Below are positions 19,113 to 28,435 of a stretch of 64,000 nucleotides of DNA, one piece after another; position 1 is the first letter of the stretch; each line of letters begins with the position of its first letter. Made by a program: the position numbers and the translations under genes. The notes beneath the pieces are model-generated. The model was not told the origin of the DNA and did no database searches. It saw only the letters and a list, made by a program, of their open reading frames with translations. Source of the stretch: Planctomycetaceae bacterium (GTDB taxonomy: Bacteria > Planctomycetota > Planctomycetia > Planctomycetales > Planctomycetaceae); assembly GCA_002726205.1 (NCBI GenBank), contig PBSL01000006.1, positions 1 through 64,000 of the forward strand, given 5' to 3'.

Positions 19113-20217
19113 TCGCCAGGACAAACCGGCGGTTGGGCCTCTGCTGCTGGGCAAGTCATTTGTCCACCCGCTCTTTGATTACCTGCTGATTGGCGGTGGC
19201 CTGAGCTTGTTAGTGGCGGCCCTGGTTTACTGGCCCGCGGCCACAGCTTCCAGCGGGGATGCCGGAAACCTCACGTTTGATGAACGGTTTGCCTGGATTC
19301 CCGTTTTGATCCTGTTGAGCAACAGTGCCCATTTCGCATCTTCCACCGTGCGGCTCTACAGCAAGCCGGAAACTTTTCACACGATGCCATTCCTGACCAT
19401 GGGTTTTCCATTGGTCTGCTTGCTGGTGACAAGTCTCTGCATCTTTTACCCGGGCAACCTTGGTGCTCAACTCAACTCACTCTACTTGACCTGGTCGCCC
19501 TACCATTATGCGGCCCAGGCTTACGGTCTGGCGGTGATGTACAGTTACCGTTCGGGCTGTGTTTTGAGCCTGGCGAACAAGCGATTGCTGCGATGGACCA
19601 GCTTGTTGCCGTTCTTCTTCATGTGTGTGGGAGGAGAGGGAGTTGGTCTGTACTGGCTATTGCCAGACTCATGGATGGCGAACCCGCGTGTGGATTTGCT
19701 GGTGATGTACCTCAAGAAGTGGGTTTTCCCGGCATTGATCTTTGGCCTGCCCACGATCCTGTTTGCCAAGGTGTGGGTGAACGAGAGACGTCCGTTGCCC
19801 CTTATCAGCCTGCTGGTATTGATCACCAATGGCCTCTGGTTCGTGACCTTCAACTACTTGCAGGCCTTTACGCTGGCGACGATCTTCCATGGGGTCCAGT
19901 ACCTGGCGATCGTTCTCATTTTTCATGTACGAGATCGCAAGCAACGACCGGAAAACCGGCATGGGACCTTCTATCATGTGGCCTGGTTTTATGGCCTGAG
20001 CCTCATGCTGGGATATGGCCTGTTTCATTGTCTCCCCTGGGCTTATCGTCTGGCCGGATTCGGTGTTGTCGAGAGCATGCTGCTGGTGGCTGCGGCCATC
20101 AATCTTCACCATTTCATTGTGGATGGTTACATCTGGAGGTTGGGAAAACAGGACAGCAACCGGACAATTGTCGACAGTGATCAGACTCCAGGATCCGCCA
20201 CTTCCCATCCGGGATGA
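19105..20217 (+). CDS. Polytopic membrane protein, unknown function
   Basis: 370 residues from ATG 19105, which overlaps the TPR gene. I count about nine or ten hydrophobic segments from FDYLLIGGGLSLLVAALVYW to FGVVESMLLVAAAINLHH. Polar residues within membrane regions include SPYHYAAQAYGL, TIFHGVQYLAIV and NLHHFIVDGYIWR. The repeated His residues in or near helices suggest a buried metal or heme site, as in membrane di-iron or heme proteins, but no family was recognised. The C-terminal 30 residues are hydrophilic. Its coupling to the TPR gene is the only functional context. Confidence 0.65.
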   Translation: MNDRQDKPAVGPLLLGKSFVHPLFDYLLIGGGLSLLVAALVYWPAATASSGDAGNLTFDERFAWIPVLILLSNSAHFASSTVRLYSKPETFHTMPFLTMGFPLVCLLVTSLCIFYPGNLGAQLNSLYLTWSPYHYAAQAYGLAVMYSYRSGCVLSLANKRLLRWTSLLPFFFMCVGGEGVGLYWLLPDSWMANPRVDLLVMYLKKWVFPALIFGLPTILFAKVWVNERRPLPLISLLVLITNGLWFVTFNYLQAFTLATIFHGVQYLAIVLIFHVRDRKQRPENRHGTFYHVAWFYGLSLMLGYGLFHCLPWAYRLAGFGVVESMLLVAAAINLHHFIVDGYIWRLGKQDSNRTIVDSDQTPGSATSHPG

Positions 20218-20259
20218 CACGAGATTTCGAAGCAGGTTTCGCACACACGGGAGACAACA

Positions 20260-20829
20260 ATGCGGCGTTTCCTCACACCACTGACTTGTGTGCTTGTCCT
20301 GACCGGATTGGCGGGATGTGACTTCAAGTTTCCACTGACCCCTCCCGATCGGGCAAAAGTGGACGTTCAGTTGATTGGAAACTGGAACACCGTTTCCACA
20401 TCAGATGAAGCGGGAGGAAAAGACTGGATCTTTTCAGTTGGCCGCGTAGGGGACGTCGACCCCACGACAAGGCATCAGGCCCCCAAGGGGGCCATGACGT
20501 TTGCCAGCATCAGCTATCGACATCCCTCCTTCTCGCCCAGGCAGCCTTCCGTCTTCTGGCCAACCCTCATTGGCAGTTCGCGCTACCTGAACGGCTGCGC
20601 GGACCCGGACTTGATCAAGAAGGGGGCGGTGTCGGGTAACGCCTACGTCATATTCAAGTATGAAATCAAGGGAGACACCTTGACGGTCTACAAGCAAGAC
20701 AAAAAGAGCCTCGACGCAATGAAGAAGCGTCTGGGAAAAGAATACACCCCGGCGGATCTGCGGTTGGAAATGGCGAGGCCTGGCGTCACCGACTGGAAAT
20801 TTCATTTCCGTGCCATTCGTATCAAGTGA
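20260..20829 (+). CDS. Predicted lipoprotein
   Basis: 189 residues. The signal peptide ends in a lipobox (LAGC, Cys20), so the protein is probably lipid-anchored. The mature part includes LIGNWNTVSTSD near the start and YEIKGDTLTVYKQDKKSL later, which looks like a small beta-barrel of the lipocalin-like 'LIGTW' type used by many unnamed planctomycete lipoproteins. It lies 42 bp after the membrane protein, in the same direction. No function can be assigned. Confidence 0.65.
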   Translation: MRRFLTPLTCVLVLTGLAGCDFKFPLTPPDRAKVDVQLIGNWNTVSTSDEAGGKDWIFSVGRVGDVDPTTRHQAPKGAMTFASISYRHPSFSPRQPSVFWPTLIGSSRYLNGCADPDLIKKGAVSGNAYVIFKYEIKGDTLTVYKQDKKSLDAMKKRLGKEYTPADLRLEMARPGVTDWKFHFRAIRIK

Positions 20830-20983
20830 GGCCGTCGGTGGAAAAGTATTTCGCCGCCGCGACCTGCCTGGTCTCCGGGTCCATTTTCTCGAAACACGGT
20901 AGCCGTCAACGGCTTCGCCATGCAGGATGGAGGTAGATCCTGTGCCTTGACCACCAAGAATTGGAAAGAAGAAGGAGCTGACC

Positions 20984-21703
20984 ATGAGTCTCTCACGTCG
21001 CGAGTTCGTGTTCCTTTCGTCGGGAGCTGTTGCCGGGAACCTGGCAGTGCCGGGCATCGAAATTGCCGAAGGCGACACGAAGCAGGCTCGCGAGTTCGCC
21101 GACAGCGGACTTGTCACCGGAAAACCAAAGCCGCTCAAGCACAAGTCGATTCCAGGGTTTCTCAGCGCAGAGCAGATCGCTCCACACCATACCGCGCACT
21201 ACGGCGGCGCACTGAGGGGATACAACGGCCTGGACGACCAACTGCAATCGAGCATCAACTCCGGAAAACCGGTCTCTCCGAATGCCTACGGGGCCATGCA
21301 GCGAGCCCGCGAAGGCAAGGGCAACAGCGTGCTCCTGCACGAGTTGTACTTTGACGGTCTTGCCCCCAAGGCGCCCTCACCAAAAGGCGACGTCCGGGCA
21401 GCGATCGCGAAGCGGTTCGGCTCCGTCGAAAAGTGGGCCGGCGATTTTCAGGCGAGCGCCAAGACGGCTGCCGGTTGGGCATTGCTCGCACGGCACCCGG
21501 TCAATGGCAAACTCTACAACGTCGTCAGCGACGCCCATGCCAACGGTGTGCTGTGGATGGCTCGTCCACTGGTCGTGATCGACGTCTACGAGCACGCATT
21601 CTACGTGGACTACAAGAATCGCAAGGCAGAGTACGTCGCCACGTTCATGGACCACATCGACTGGGATGTCGTGAACCAGCGCTATCGCCGTGCCCTGGCG
21701 TAG
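20984..21703 (+). CDS. Tat-exported Fe/Mn-type superoxide dismutase
   Basis: 239 residues, with AAGGAG seven bases before the ATG. The leader SRREFVFLSSGAVAG is a Tat signal. The fold and metal site match Fe/Mn superoxide dismutases: first ligand in APHHTAHYGGAL (His68), second in LLHELYFDGL (His119), third and fourth in VIDVYEHAFYVDY (Asp200 and His204). All four ligands are present; the usual Trp of the DVWEH motif is Tyr. It would convert superoxide to peroxide and oxygen outside the cytoplasm. Export by Tat fits insertion of the metal before export. Metal identity cannot be decided by eye. Confidence 0.85.
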   Translation: MSLSRREFVFLSSGAVAGNLAVPGIEIAEGDTKQAREFADSGLVTGKPKPLKHKSIPGFLSAEQIAPHHTAHYGGALRGYNGLDDQLQSSINSGKPVSPNAYGAMQRAREGKGNSVLLHELYFDGLAPKAPSPKGDVRAAIAKRFGSVEKWAGDFQASAKTAAGWALLARHPVNGKLYNVVSDAHANGVLWMARPLVVIDVYEHAFYVDYKNRKAEYVATFMDHIDWDVVNQRYRRALA

Positions 21704-21710
21704 AACGGCT

Positions 21711-22168
21711 ATGACGACGGAAACCCCGTCTCCGGCTGACGCCCCTGGATGGCATCGGCCTCTTGCCGTGACTCTCTGCCTGCTGATCGGTGTGGTCGTC
21801 GCAATCCCGGCCTATGCCGTCTGCCAATCGACACGACGTTTTATCTTCAAGAACGCGGGCACGAACGGACCGGCCACCGTGACCTGTTTGACCGAACACT
21901 CGGGTGGCGAAATCTCCCGGGTTGGAAAGCGGTAACATTCGACAAGCCGCTGACAATCAACTCACGAGGCCTGCGGGATCGTGAACACACGCCGACGAAG
22001 CCCAACGGCACCTACCTTGACCTGGACGCTGTTTACGTGGCCGAACAAACAACGGTCAAACAGCTCATGGTGGGTAACCACGGTTATCACTGGAATGCAT
22101 TCGGCCGCGCGCTGACTGCACGACGGTTGTACAACACGCTCCGCGACACCGGGATGATTGGCAGGTAG
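21711..22168 (+). pseudogene. Decayed SGNH/GDSL hydrolase gene (frameshift plus internal deletion)
   Basis: From ATG 21711 one frame gives a short cytoplasmic tail and a membrane segment (AVTLCLLIGVVVAIPAYAVC), then stops at 21935. From about 21885 another frame continues with a conserved block (LGWRNLPGWKAVTFDKPLT, then INSRGLRDREH and KPNGTY), the region that in membrane-anchored SGNH hydrolases precedes the GDS nucleophile. After KPNGTY the frame jumps to what looks like the C-terminal catalytic-His region (NHGYHWNAFGRALTARRLY). About 200 or more residues, including the Ser nucleophile block, are missing. I infer at least one frameshift and one internal deletion. Confidence 0.65.
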
Positions 22169-22298
22169 ACCAACCAGAGCAGGCTCGACGGTGTCTGTGT
22201 TGAACGAGAGGCTTTTGGATACTGACCTCGGCAGTTGCTCGAGGTCTGGCCGTTCAGGTAAAACCCATTCGTTCCTTACCATTCTCGATAGCCAGCGC

Positions 22299-24158
22299 AT
22301 GCAGACGCCCGCCTCACGGACCGCGAACTTTTGCCTGGGGGCGATCCTCCTGTTGGCAGCCACAGCCAGTCCGACCCACGGACAACAAGCGACCGGTCCC
22401 AGCTCGTCACTGGCTGCCAGGCTACGACCGTATCTCGCGGCATTCTCCGGCGAACAACAACCCTTCGAACTTCGCGGCCGCATCCTGCTGTCAATCGACG
22501 GCAAGCCCCAGTCCATAGAACTTCGACTGGCCCGAATTGACCGCCGCTCATTCGACCTGGAACTGACTCACCCCGACTACGCCGTCAGTATCCGCAGGCG
22601 GTCGGTCGGCACAGCGTTTGCCCTGCCCAGGCACAAGGTTGTCTTTGTCAGTCGTGGCCGACTGGATGGCCCAGAACACCTCTCACCGCTGGGAATCGCG
22701 ACTCGGCTACTGAGTTCCCGAACGGCCGTTGCCCCTTACGCGGCGGCGATGCTCCAGGCGAACGCCGACACTGTGACCTCCCTGCTGACAAACCTGCTGG
22801 GAATCACTTTTGATGTCGAAACGGCCAAGGGCACTGCGGGCAACAACGGCTCGTTCCAATTTGACGCCACCGGAGCACTTGCTTTCGAATCGGGAAAGAC
22901 CCGCGTCCGACTTTCCCTCTCCTCGAATATCTCGAAACCCGAAACGTTTGACACCTGGCCGGGCATGCGAACCGTTGCCATCGACCGTACCGAACTCGAA
23001 CGTCAACTGGTACGAGGCGTTCGCCGTGCGATCGAGATTCTCGCGCCATCCCCACTGTTGACACAGCCACCACGCCTGCCCCGCCGCGTTGCACACGGAG
23101 AACTCAGGTGGATAGACGGCCAAAGGATCGTCTTGCTTGATGGTTCGCCGCAGGAAATCGGGAGAGCTCATGGGGAACTCCTGCAGAACGAAACGCGTGC
23201 CTGCATCGACTCGGTGCTCTACACCTTCGGCACGGCCGAGACCATCCGCAGCGGTCGCTGGTTTCGGCACGACCTCGAGGCCGCCTACGCGAGACTGTCA
23301 CCGCACATCCCCGAGCGTCACAAGGCCGAAACCCGCGCAATGGCCACCGCCCTGCAATTGGATCCGGGGATCGTTGAAGCGATCAACGTCTTTCCCGAAC
23401 TCTTTCACTGTTCGGGATTTGCCCTGTTCGGCAGGGCCACCAAGGATGGAAAACTTTACCACGGTCGCGTACTCGATTACATGACCGCCATCGGCCTGCA
23501 GGATGCCGCGACAACCTTCATCGTCCGCGTCAAGGACCGGATTCCATTTGCCAACGTCGGTTATGCCGGGTTCATCGGCAGCGTCAGCGGCATGAACGCC
23601 CGGGCGATTTCGCTGGGTGAGATGGGCGGAAGAGGTGAGGGCCGCTGGGATGGTGTCCCGATGGCGACACTGATGCGACGTGCCTTGGAAGAATGCGACA
23701 CACTCGACGAGGTCATGCAGCTCTGGCGGTCAAGTCCCCGCACCTGCGAGTATTTCTACGTCTTCGCAGACGGCAAGACCAACCGCGCGGTGGGCGTTTC
23801 GGCCACTCCCGATGCCATCGAGTTCGTCCAACCCGGCCAGGATCATCCCCGGCTCGGCAAGGGAATCCCCGACGCTGTCGTTCTTTCGGCAGGCACCCGG
23901 CTGAAAACGCTCCGCAAAAGAGTGCTCTCGCGTCACGGCCGCTTCGACACGGCACTTGGACAGTGGCTGATGAGCCGCCCCGTAGCCATGCAATCAAACC
24001 TCCACAACGTGCTATTCGTCCCCGCCGACGGCCTTCTCTATGTCGCCAACGCCAGCCACAACCAACCCGCCGCCGAACGACCCTACGTCCGCCTGGATCT
24101 GCGAGAGCTCCTGCGAACGATGAAACCCTCGTCCAAGAGTTCTTCTCCATCCAATTGA
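22299..24158 (+). CDS. C45-type autoproteolytic acyltransferase/hydrolase with long N-terminal domain
   Basis: 619 residues from ATG 22299, chosen for the signal peptide (NFCLGAILLLAATASPTHG). The C-terminal half belongs to the acyl-CoA:6-aminopenicillanate acyltransferase-like Ntn hydrolases: EIGRAHGELL, PELFHCSGFALFG, LYHGRVLDY, GFIGSVSGMNARAISLGEMG. Cys371 in FHCSG is the expected nucleophile after self-cleavage. The first 270 residues form a beta-rich domain (ELRGRILLSIDGK, KVVFVSRGRL) of uncertain family, somewhat like LolA-type lipid-binding folds. The substrate is unknown. No Shine-Dalgarno is obvious. Confidence 0.75.
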   Translation: MQTPASRTANFCLGAILLLAATASPTHGQQATGPSSSLAARLRPYLAAFSGEQQPFELRGRILLSIDGKPQSIELRLARIDRRSFDLELTHPDYAVSIRRRSVGTAFALPRHKVVFVSRGRLDGPEHLSPLGIATRLLSSRTAVAPYAAAMLQANADTVTSLLTNLLGITFDVETAKGTAGNNGSFQFDATGALAFESGKTRVRLSLSSNISKPETFDTWPGMRTVAIDRTELERQLVRGVRRAIEILAPSPLLTQPPRLPRRVAHGELRWIDGQRIVLLDGSPQEIGRAHGELLQNETRACIDSVLYTFGTAETIRSGRWFRHDLEAAYARLSPHIPERHKAETRAMATALQLDPGIVEAINVFPELFHCSGFALFGRATKDGKLYHGRVLDYMTAIGLQDAATTFIVRVKDRIPFANVGYAGFIGSVSGMNARAISLGEMGGRGEGRWDGVPMATLMRRALEECDTLDEVMQLWRSSPRTCEYFYVFADGKTNRAVGVSATPDAIEFVQPGQDHPRLGKGIPDAVVLSAGTRLKTLRKRVLSRHGRFDTALGQWLMSRPVAMQSNLHNVLFVPADGLLYVANASHNQPAAERPYVRLDLRELLRTMKPSSKSSSPSN

Positions 24159-24175
24159 CTCAAGTTGGTTTGCTG

Positions 24176-25738
24176 ATGACGCAACACACCCGTCGATTCC
24201 TGGTCGTGCTGACGATCACTTCGGTGATCGTCCCGGCAGCCAGTGCAGACAAGCCCAACATCATCGTCATCATGGCCGACGACCTCGGTTATGGAGACGT
24301 ATCGTGTTATGGAGCAACCGCCCTGAAGACGCCCAATATCGATCGGCTTGCGTCAGAGGGGTTGAGATTCACAAGCGGATACTGCTCGGCATCGACCTGC
24401 ACCCCAACGCGTTTTTCCTTCCTGACCGGCACCTACGCCTTCCGAAAAAAGGGCACCGGGATCGCCTCTCCCAACAATCCGGCGATCATCCAGCCGGGCA
24501 CGGTCACACTGCCGTCGTTGCTGCAGCGGGCGGGCTACAAGACAGCCGTCATTGGCAAGTGGCACCTCGGCCTGGGCGGACCCACCGGACCCAACTGGAA
24601 TGGTCAACTCAGGCCCGGACCGCTCGAGATCGGGTTCGACCACAGCTTTCTGCTGCCTACGACCAACGATCGTGTCCCGCAAGTCTACGTCCAGGGCCAT
24701 CGTGTACTAGGCCTTGACCCGCGCGATCCGCTCTGGGTTGGCAACAGAAAACCCAGCCCTGACCATCCCACCGGGCTGACTCATCGCGACACACTGAAGA
24801 TGGACTGGTCACATGGCCACAACGGGACCATTCACAACGGCATCAGCCGCATCGGTTTCTACACCGGTGGCCACGCCGCGCGATTCCGCGACGAGGACCT
24901 CGCCGACGAATGGGTCAAGCGGTCGGTAAAATGGATCGAGCAAAACAAGGCCAACCCGTTCTTTCTGTTCTTTTCGTCACATGATCTTCACGTTCCACGG
25001 ATGCCGCACGAGCGATTCCACGGCAAGACGCCACTGGGTTTTCGCGGCGATGCCATCGTTCAACTGGACTGGTGTGTCGGCGAATTGCTCGCGACGCTCG
25101 ACCGCCTGAAATTGACCAGCAACACGCTCGTAATTTTCTGCTCTGACAACGGCCCGGTCCTCGATGACGGTTACAAGGATGGGGCCGTGACGAAACGCGG
25201 CGAACATCGGCCCGCCGGCCCCTACAGCGGTGGAAAGTACAGCGTACTCGAAGGGGGCACACGAACCCCGCTGATCACCCGCTGGCCGGGACGAATTCAA
25301 CCGGGACTGTCCGACCAGGTCGTCTGCACGATCGACTTCGCCGCCAGCTTCGCCGCCATGACCGGGGTGCCCCTGCCGAAAGATGCTTGCCTGGACAGTT
25401 TCAATGTCCTGGCAGCGCTCCTGGGCGAGCCCCGGGCAAAAGGACGCGAACACCTGGTGCAACAGGACAACGGACGTCGCGGCAACTTCGGTCTTCGCGT
25501 CGGGTCATGGAAACTGCAGCGTCACGATTCGCGGAAGAAGCGCAACGCGAAGCTGAAACTGAAGACCCGGAAGGTCTCCCGCTACGCGATCTTCGATCTG
25601 GCCAACGATCCCGCAGAAAAGACCAATGTCGCCAAGCAACATCCGGAGGTCGCACAACGCCTCATCAAGAAACTGGAGCATCTCATCCGCAACAAGCGAA
25701 GCCGACCGGCCAATCAAGGTCCTGGCCCCACCAGGTGA
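24176..25738 (+). CDS. Secreted S1-type sulfatase
   Basis: 520 residues, ATG 24176, signal peptide ending VPAASA. The N-terminal metal site is NIIVIMADDLGYGDVSCYGA. The formylglycine motif is CTPTR (Cys75), a Thr variant of C-x-P-S-R found in S1 arylsulfatases, and is followed by KTAVIGKWHLG. The second metal-site region is VIFCSDNGPV. The mature enzyme hydrolyses sulfate esters, probably on sulfated polysaccharides, once an anaerobic or FGE-type maturase converts the Cys; no maturase is in the window. It lies 17 bp after the C45 gene. Residue 162 of the longer upstream frame is the true start. Confidence 0.9.
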   Translation: MTQHTRRFLVVLTITSVIVPAASADKPNIIVIMADDLGYGDVSCYGATALKTPNIDRLASEGLRFTSGYCSASTCTPTRFSFLTGTYAFRKKGTGIASPNNPAIIQPGTVTLPSLLQRAGYKTAVIGKWHLGLGGPTGPNWNGQLRPGPLEIGFDHSFLLPTTNDRVPQVYVQGHRVLGLDPRDPLWVGNRKPSPDHPTGLTHRDTLKMDWSHGHNGTIHNGISRIGFYTGGHAARFRDEDLADEWVKRSVKWIEQNKANPFFLFFSSHDLHVPRMPHERFHGKTPLGFRGDAIVQLDWCVGELLATLDRLKLTSNTLVIFCSDNGPVLDDGYKDGAVTKRGEHRPAGPYSGGKYSVLEGGTRTPLITRWPGRIQPGLSDQVVCTIDFAASFAAMTGVPLPKDACLDSFNVLAALLGEPRAKGREHLVQQDNGRRGNFGLRVGSWKLQRHDSRKKRNAKLKLKTRKVSRYAIFDLANDPAEKTNVAKQHPEVAQRLIKKLEHLIRNKRSRPANQGPGPTR

Positions 25739-25777
25739 TCCCACAAACCAATCCGCATTTCTCCAGGTGACAACTCA

Positions 25778-27043
25778 ATGACCAACCAACGCCAGTTTTC
25801 TCGACGAGATTGGCTGAGTCTCTCTTGCGGATACGGATTCGCATCGCTCCCCCTCACGGGGAATGCTGCCTCGCGCCGGCGTCACCAATCCGGGCGATCC
25901 ACCACACTGAAAGCCACGCAAGCAAGACTGTGCGTCACGGGCCATGATCACAATCGCCCGACCGCATTCCCCGGACTCGGCGATTTCATCGGTTGGGCCG
26001 AAGCCATCGAACGCATGCCCAACGGGGATCTTCTCCTGGCTCACTCGGCCGGCTACTGGCACGCCTCTTTCGCATCCCCTCGCCAATTCCTACCCGAACT
26101 CAAGAAGCGATACGCGGCCGAGGGTTGGCCGGTCGACCACATCGCCCCCACCGGGGGACGCTCGATGGTCTGCCGCTCGTCGGACAACGGAAAGACCTGG
26201 TCGCGCCCATCCACCGTGATCGATTATCGTCTCGACGACCGGCCCGACGCGCTCTTTACCTGTCGTGACCGAACCGTTCTTTGTTTCGTCAACGTCCAGG
26301 CGTCATGGTACGGCTACCCCAAGGCGCCTCCCGCCTTCCAGAACGACATCAATGGCCTCAACACCCAGCAACTGGTCGTGCGATCGTCTGACAACGGCCG
26401 AACCTGGTCCAAGCCAATCTGGATCCAGCCCCCGCCCGGGGCGACATACGAGCGAGCGCACGGCCGTCCGATTCAACTCGCCGATGGCGGTATCCTTTGG
26501 GCAACCTACTGCAACAGCCCCAACGGACTTTTCGGAGCGATCCACCGCTCAGATGATTCCGGTAAGACGTGGAAGGCAATCTCGGTGATTCGCAGAAAAC
26601 TGGGGAAGCCTGTCGATGAGCCCGCGATCGCAGAACTGGGCGACGGCCGCTTGATCCTGGTGACTCGCCCTGACGGAGGCGTGCTGTATTCGAAGGACCA
26701 CGGGGTCAGTTGGTCCGAACCCGGCAACACGATCGTTCCCGCACCCACCAGCCCCAAGTTCAAGGCCCCGCAGATTTTCCTGTTGAAAGACGGAACGCTG
26801 GTTACGATTGCCACCCGGGGCAACCTGCGGGTCTGGATCAGCAAAGACGGTGGGCGAAGCTGGACCAGGGACATACCGCTGGACACATCCTGCTACGGCT
26901 ATCCCGGTGGGCTGTTGCTCGACGACGAGTCGATCCTGGTCTCGTATTGCCAAAGCGGCAGGGCTCCCAACCGCGTGTACGTCATCCGCTTCAGGCTGAA
27001 CAAGGCTCGCAGCGGAATCGAGTTGCTACCGATTGGCAAATGA
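25778..27043 (+). CDS. Tat-exported sialidase-like (BNR) protein
   Basis: 421 residues. The leader SRRDWLSLSCGYGFASLPL is Tat-like. Five Asp-boxes are visible (SSDNGKTW, SSDNGRTW, SDDSGKTW, SKDHGVSW, SKDGGRSW), indicating a complete six-bladed propeller. Planctomycete proteins of this type are often annotated as exo-alpha-sialidases, but many act on other sugars or only bind. It follows the sulfatase by 39 bp, so a shared role in degrading a sulfated glycan is likely. The related protein at 3213 shares the Asp-box layout. Confidence 0.85.
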   Translation: MTNQRQFSRRDWLSLSCGYGFASLPLTGNAASRRRHQSGRSTTLKATQARLCVTGHDHNRPTAFPGLGDFIGWAEAIERMPNGDLLLAHSAGYWHASFASPRQFLPELKKRYAAEGWPVDHIAPTGGRSMVCRSSDNGKTWSRPSTVIDYRLDDRPDALFTCRDRTVLCFVNVQASWYGYPKAPPAFQNDINGLNTQQLVVRSSDNGRTWSKPIWIQPPPGATYERAHGRPIQLADGGILWATYCNSPNGLFGAIHRSDDSGKTWKAISVIRRKLGKPVDEPAIAELGDGRLILVTRPDGGVLYSKDHGVSWSEPGNTIVPAPTSPKFKAPQIFLLKDGTLVTIATRGNLRVWISKDGGRSWTRDIPLDTSCYGYPGGLLLDDESILVSYCQSGRAPNRVYVIRFRLNKARSGIELLPIGK

Positions 27044-27053
27044 TCTTCCCCGG

Positions 27054-28271
27054 TCACCCCCCTGGCCGCCGCGGCAAGACCATCACTCCGGATTCGCATC
27101 TTTTCAGCAGACTCGCCAGCGGCAGGGTAGCCAGGGCGACCAGGGCCACGACGGTCAACGACGATTCCACGGATGTGCGATCCGAAACCACGCCAAAAGT
27201 CGGCGGAGCCAGAGCACCTGCCGCGATCACGATCGTGTAGAAGACACCGAATGCCCGCGTTCGCCGTTGTGGACTCACGAAGTCAGCCACGCTGCCGTAC
27301 AGCACTGTTGACGTGCCGTTCAACGCCGCGCCAACCAATGGCAGCAAGACCACCAGCGCACCCGGAGGAACCAGCAACAACGCGATGATCCCACCGCTGG
27401 TCATGATCTCGGTCAGCCACACCGTCGCCAACACCCCGATTCGTTGGGCGAGAAACCCACAGAGAAACTTACCGACAGCTCCGCCGGCAAACAAAAGGCC
27501 CAGTGCCATCCCGGCCGACGATGCGGTATACCCCCGCGAGATCAGCAGGAAAGGCAACAGTGTCAGCAAGCCATACCGGGTCAATGAATCAATCATTCCG
27601 ATACTCGACAGAACCGCAAATCCTCTCGGGTTGTGAACTTGCTCACCTTGCCGCTCAACGGCTGACCCCGACCGGGTCTCCAGTGTGTCGATCCGCCACT
27701 TGCCCGACGCCACCAGGAACAGGGCCGCCATCGAGACGGCCACCATCCCCAGCCCCGATGTGACCACCGTCCAACCGACACTCAGCAGGGCCAGACCGGC
27801 CACTGTTGGAAAGAATGCCTTGCCCAGATCGCCGGAGAAATTGTACGTCCCGATCGCCACCCGCCGCCCCTCGCCGGCGTAGGCCCGTGCCACCAACGCC
27901 GCTCCCAACGGGTGCTGCACCGTCGACCCCAGCCCGGTCAGAAACACAACCACCAACAGCCCCGCAAATCCTCCGACCCAACCCAACACCAGGAATCCCA
28001 GGCCCAGCGCCGTCGTTCCAACGACTAGCAACCGTCGTTCTCCCACCCGTTCAGCCAGCAACGCTGCCGGCAACTGGAACGTGGCCAACGCGCCGAAATA
28101 CAACGTGACAACCAGGCCGACCTCGGCATACGACAGTGCAAACTGCTTCTGCCAGATCGGCAGAAACACATACAGCGTGTCGGCCAACCCGTCATGCAGC
28201 AGGTGGCAACCGCAGATGCCGATCAAGACACCGGTTCTACCAGCCGTCTCCTTGTTCGAGTGATCCGCCAC
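27054..28271 (-). CDS. MFS transporter, fosmidomycin-resistance (FsR)-like
   Basis: 405 residues from GTG 28271, with GGAG upstream. About twelve hydrophobic segments are arranged as two six-helix halves joined by a hydrophilic loop (ETRSGSAVERQGEQV). The start HLLHDGLADTLYVFLPIWQK and PAALLAERVGERRLL resemble FsR-type efflux carriers, and a cytoplasmic motif LLAERVGERR sits between helices 2 and 3. It would export a small compound by proton antiport. It converges with the sialidase-like gene (10 bp between stops) and is divergent from the M14 fusion gene. Confidence 0.8.
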   Translation of the reverse strand: MADHSNKETAGRTGVLIGICGCHLLHDGLADTLYVFLPIWQKQFALSYAEVGLVVTLYFGALATFQLPAALLAERVGERRLLVVGTTALGLGFLVLGWVGGFAGLLVVVFLTGLGSTVQHPLGAALVARAYAGEGRRVAIGTYNFSGDLGKAFFPTVAGLALLSVGWTVVTSGLGMVAVSMAALFLVASGKWRIDTLETRSGSAVERQGEQVHNPRGFAVLSSIGMIDSLTRYGLLTLLPFLLISRGYTASSAGMALGLLFAGGAVGKFLCGFLAQRIGVLATVWLTEIMTSGGIIALLLVPPGALVVLLPLVGAALNGTSTVLYGSVADFVSPQRRTRAFGVFYTIVIAAGALAPPTFGVVSDRTSVESSLTVVALVALATLPLASLLKRCESGVMVLPRRPGG

Positions 28272-28435
28272 TCTCTCACACTCCAGTTGCCTGCATCTTT
28301 CGATACTAGGATCCAGACGATTCCGCGTGAAAACAAGTGGGGAACTTGAGAGAATGCACGTGCCGGCTGGCCGGACCGATTTCCGGACGGTCCGTCGAAT
28401 CCATCACACAACCGATTGCGACTCAAGGAGCCGCC

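Noticed and set aside
27070-27089. 20-base exact repeat shared with 45181-45200
   Set aside because: Both copies lie in coding sequence, on different strands of different genes; no flanking similarity was seen, so I treat it as coincidence.
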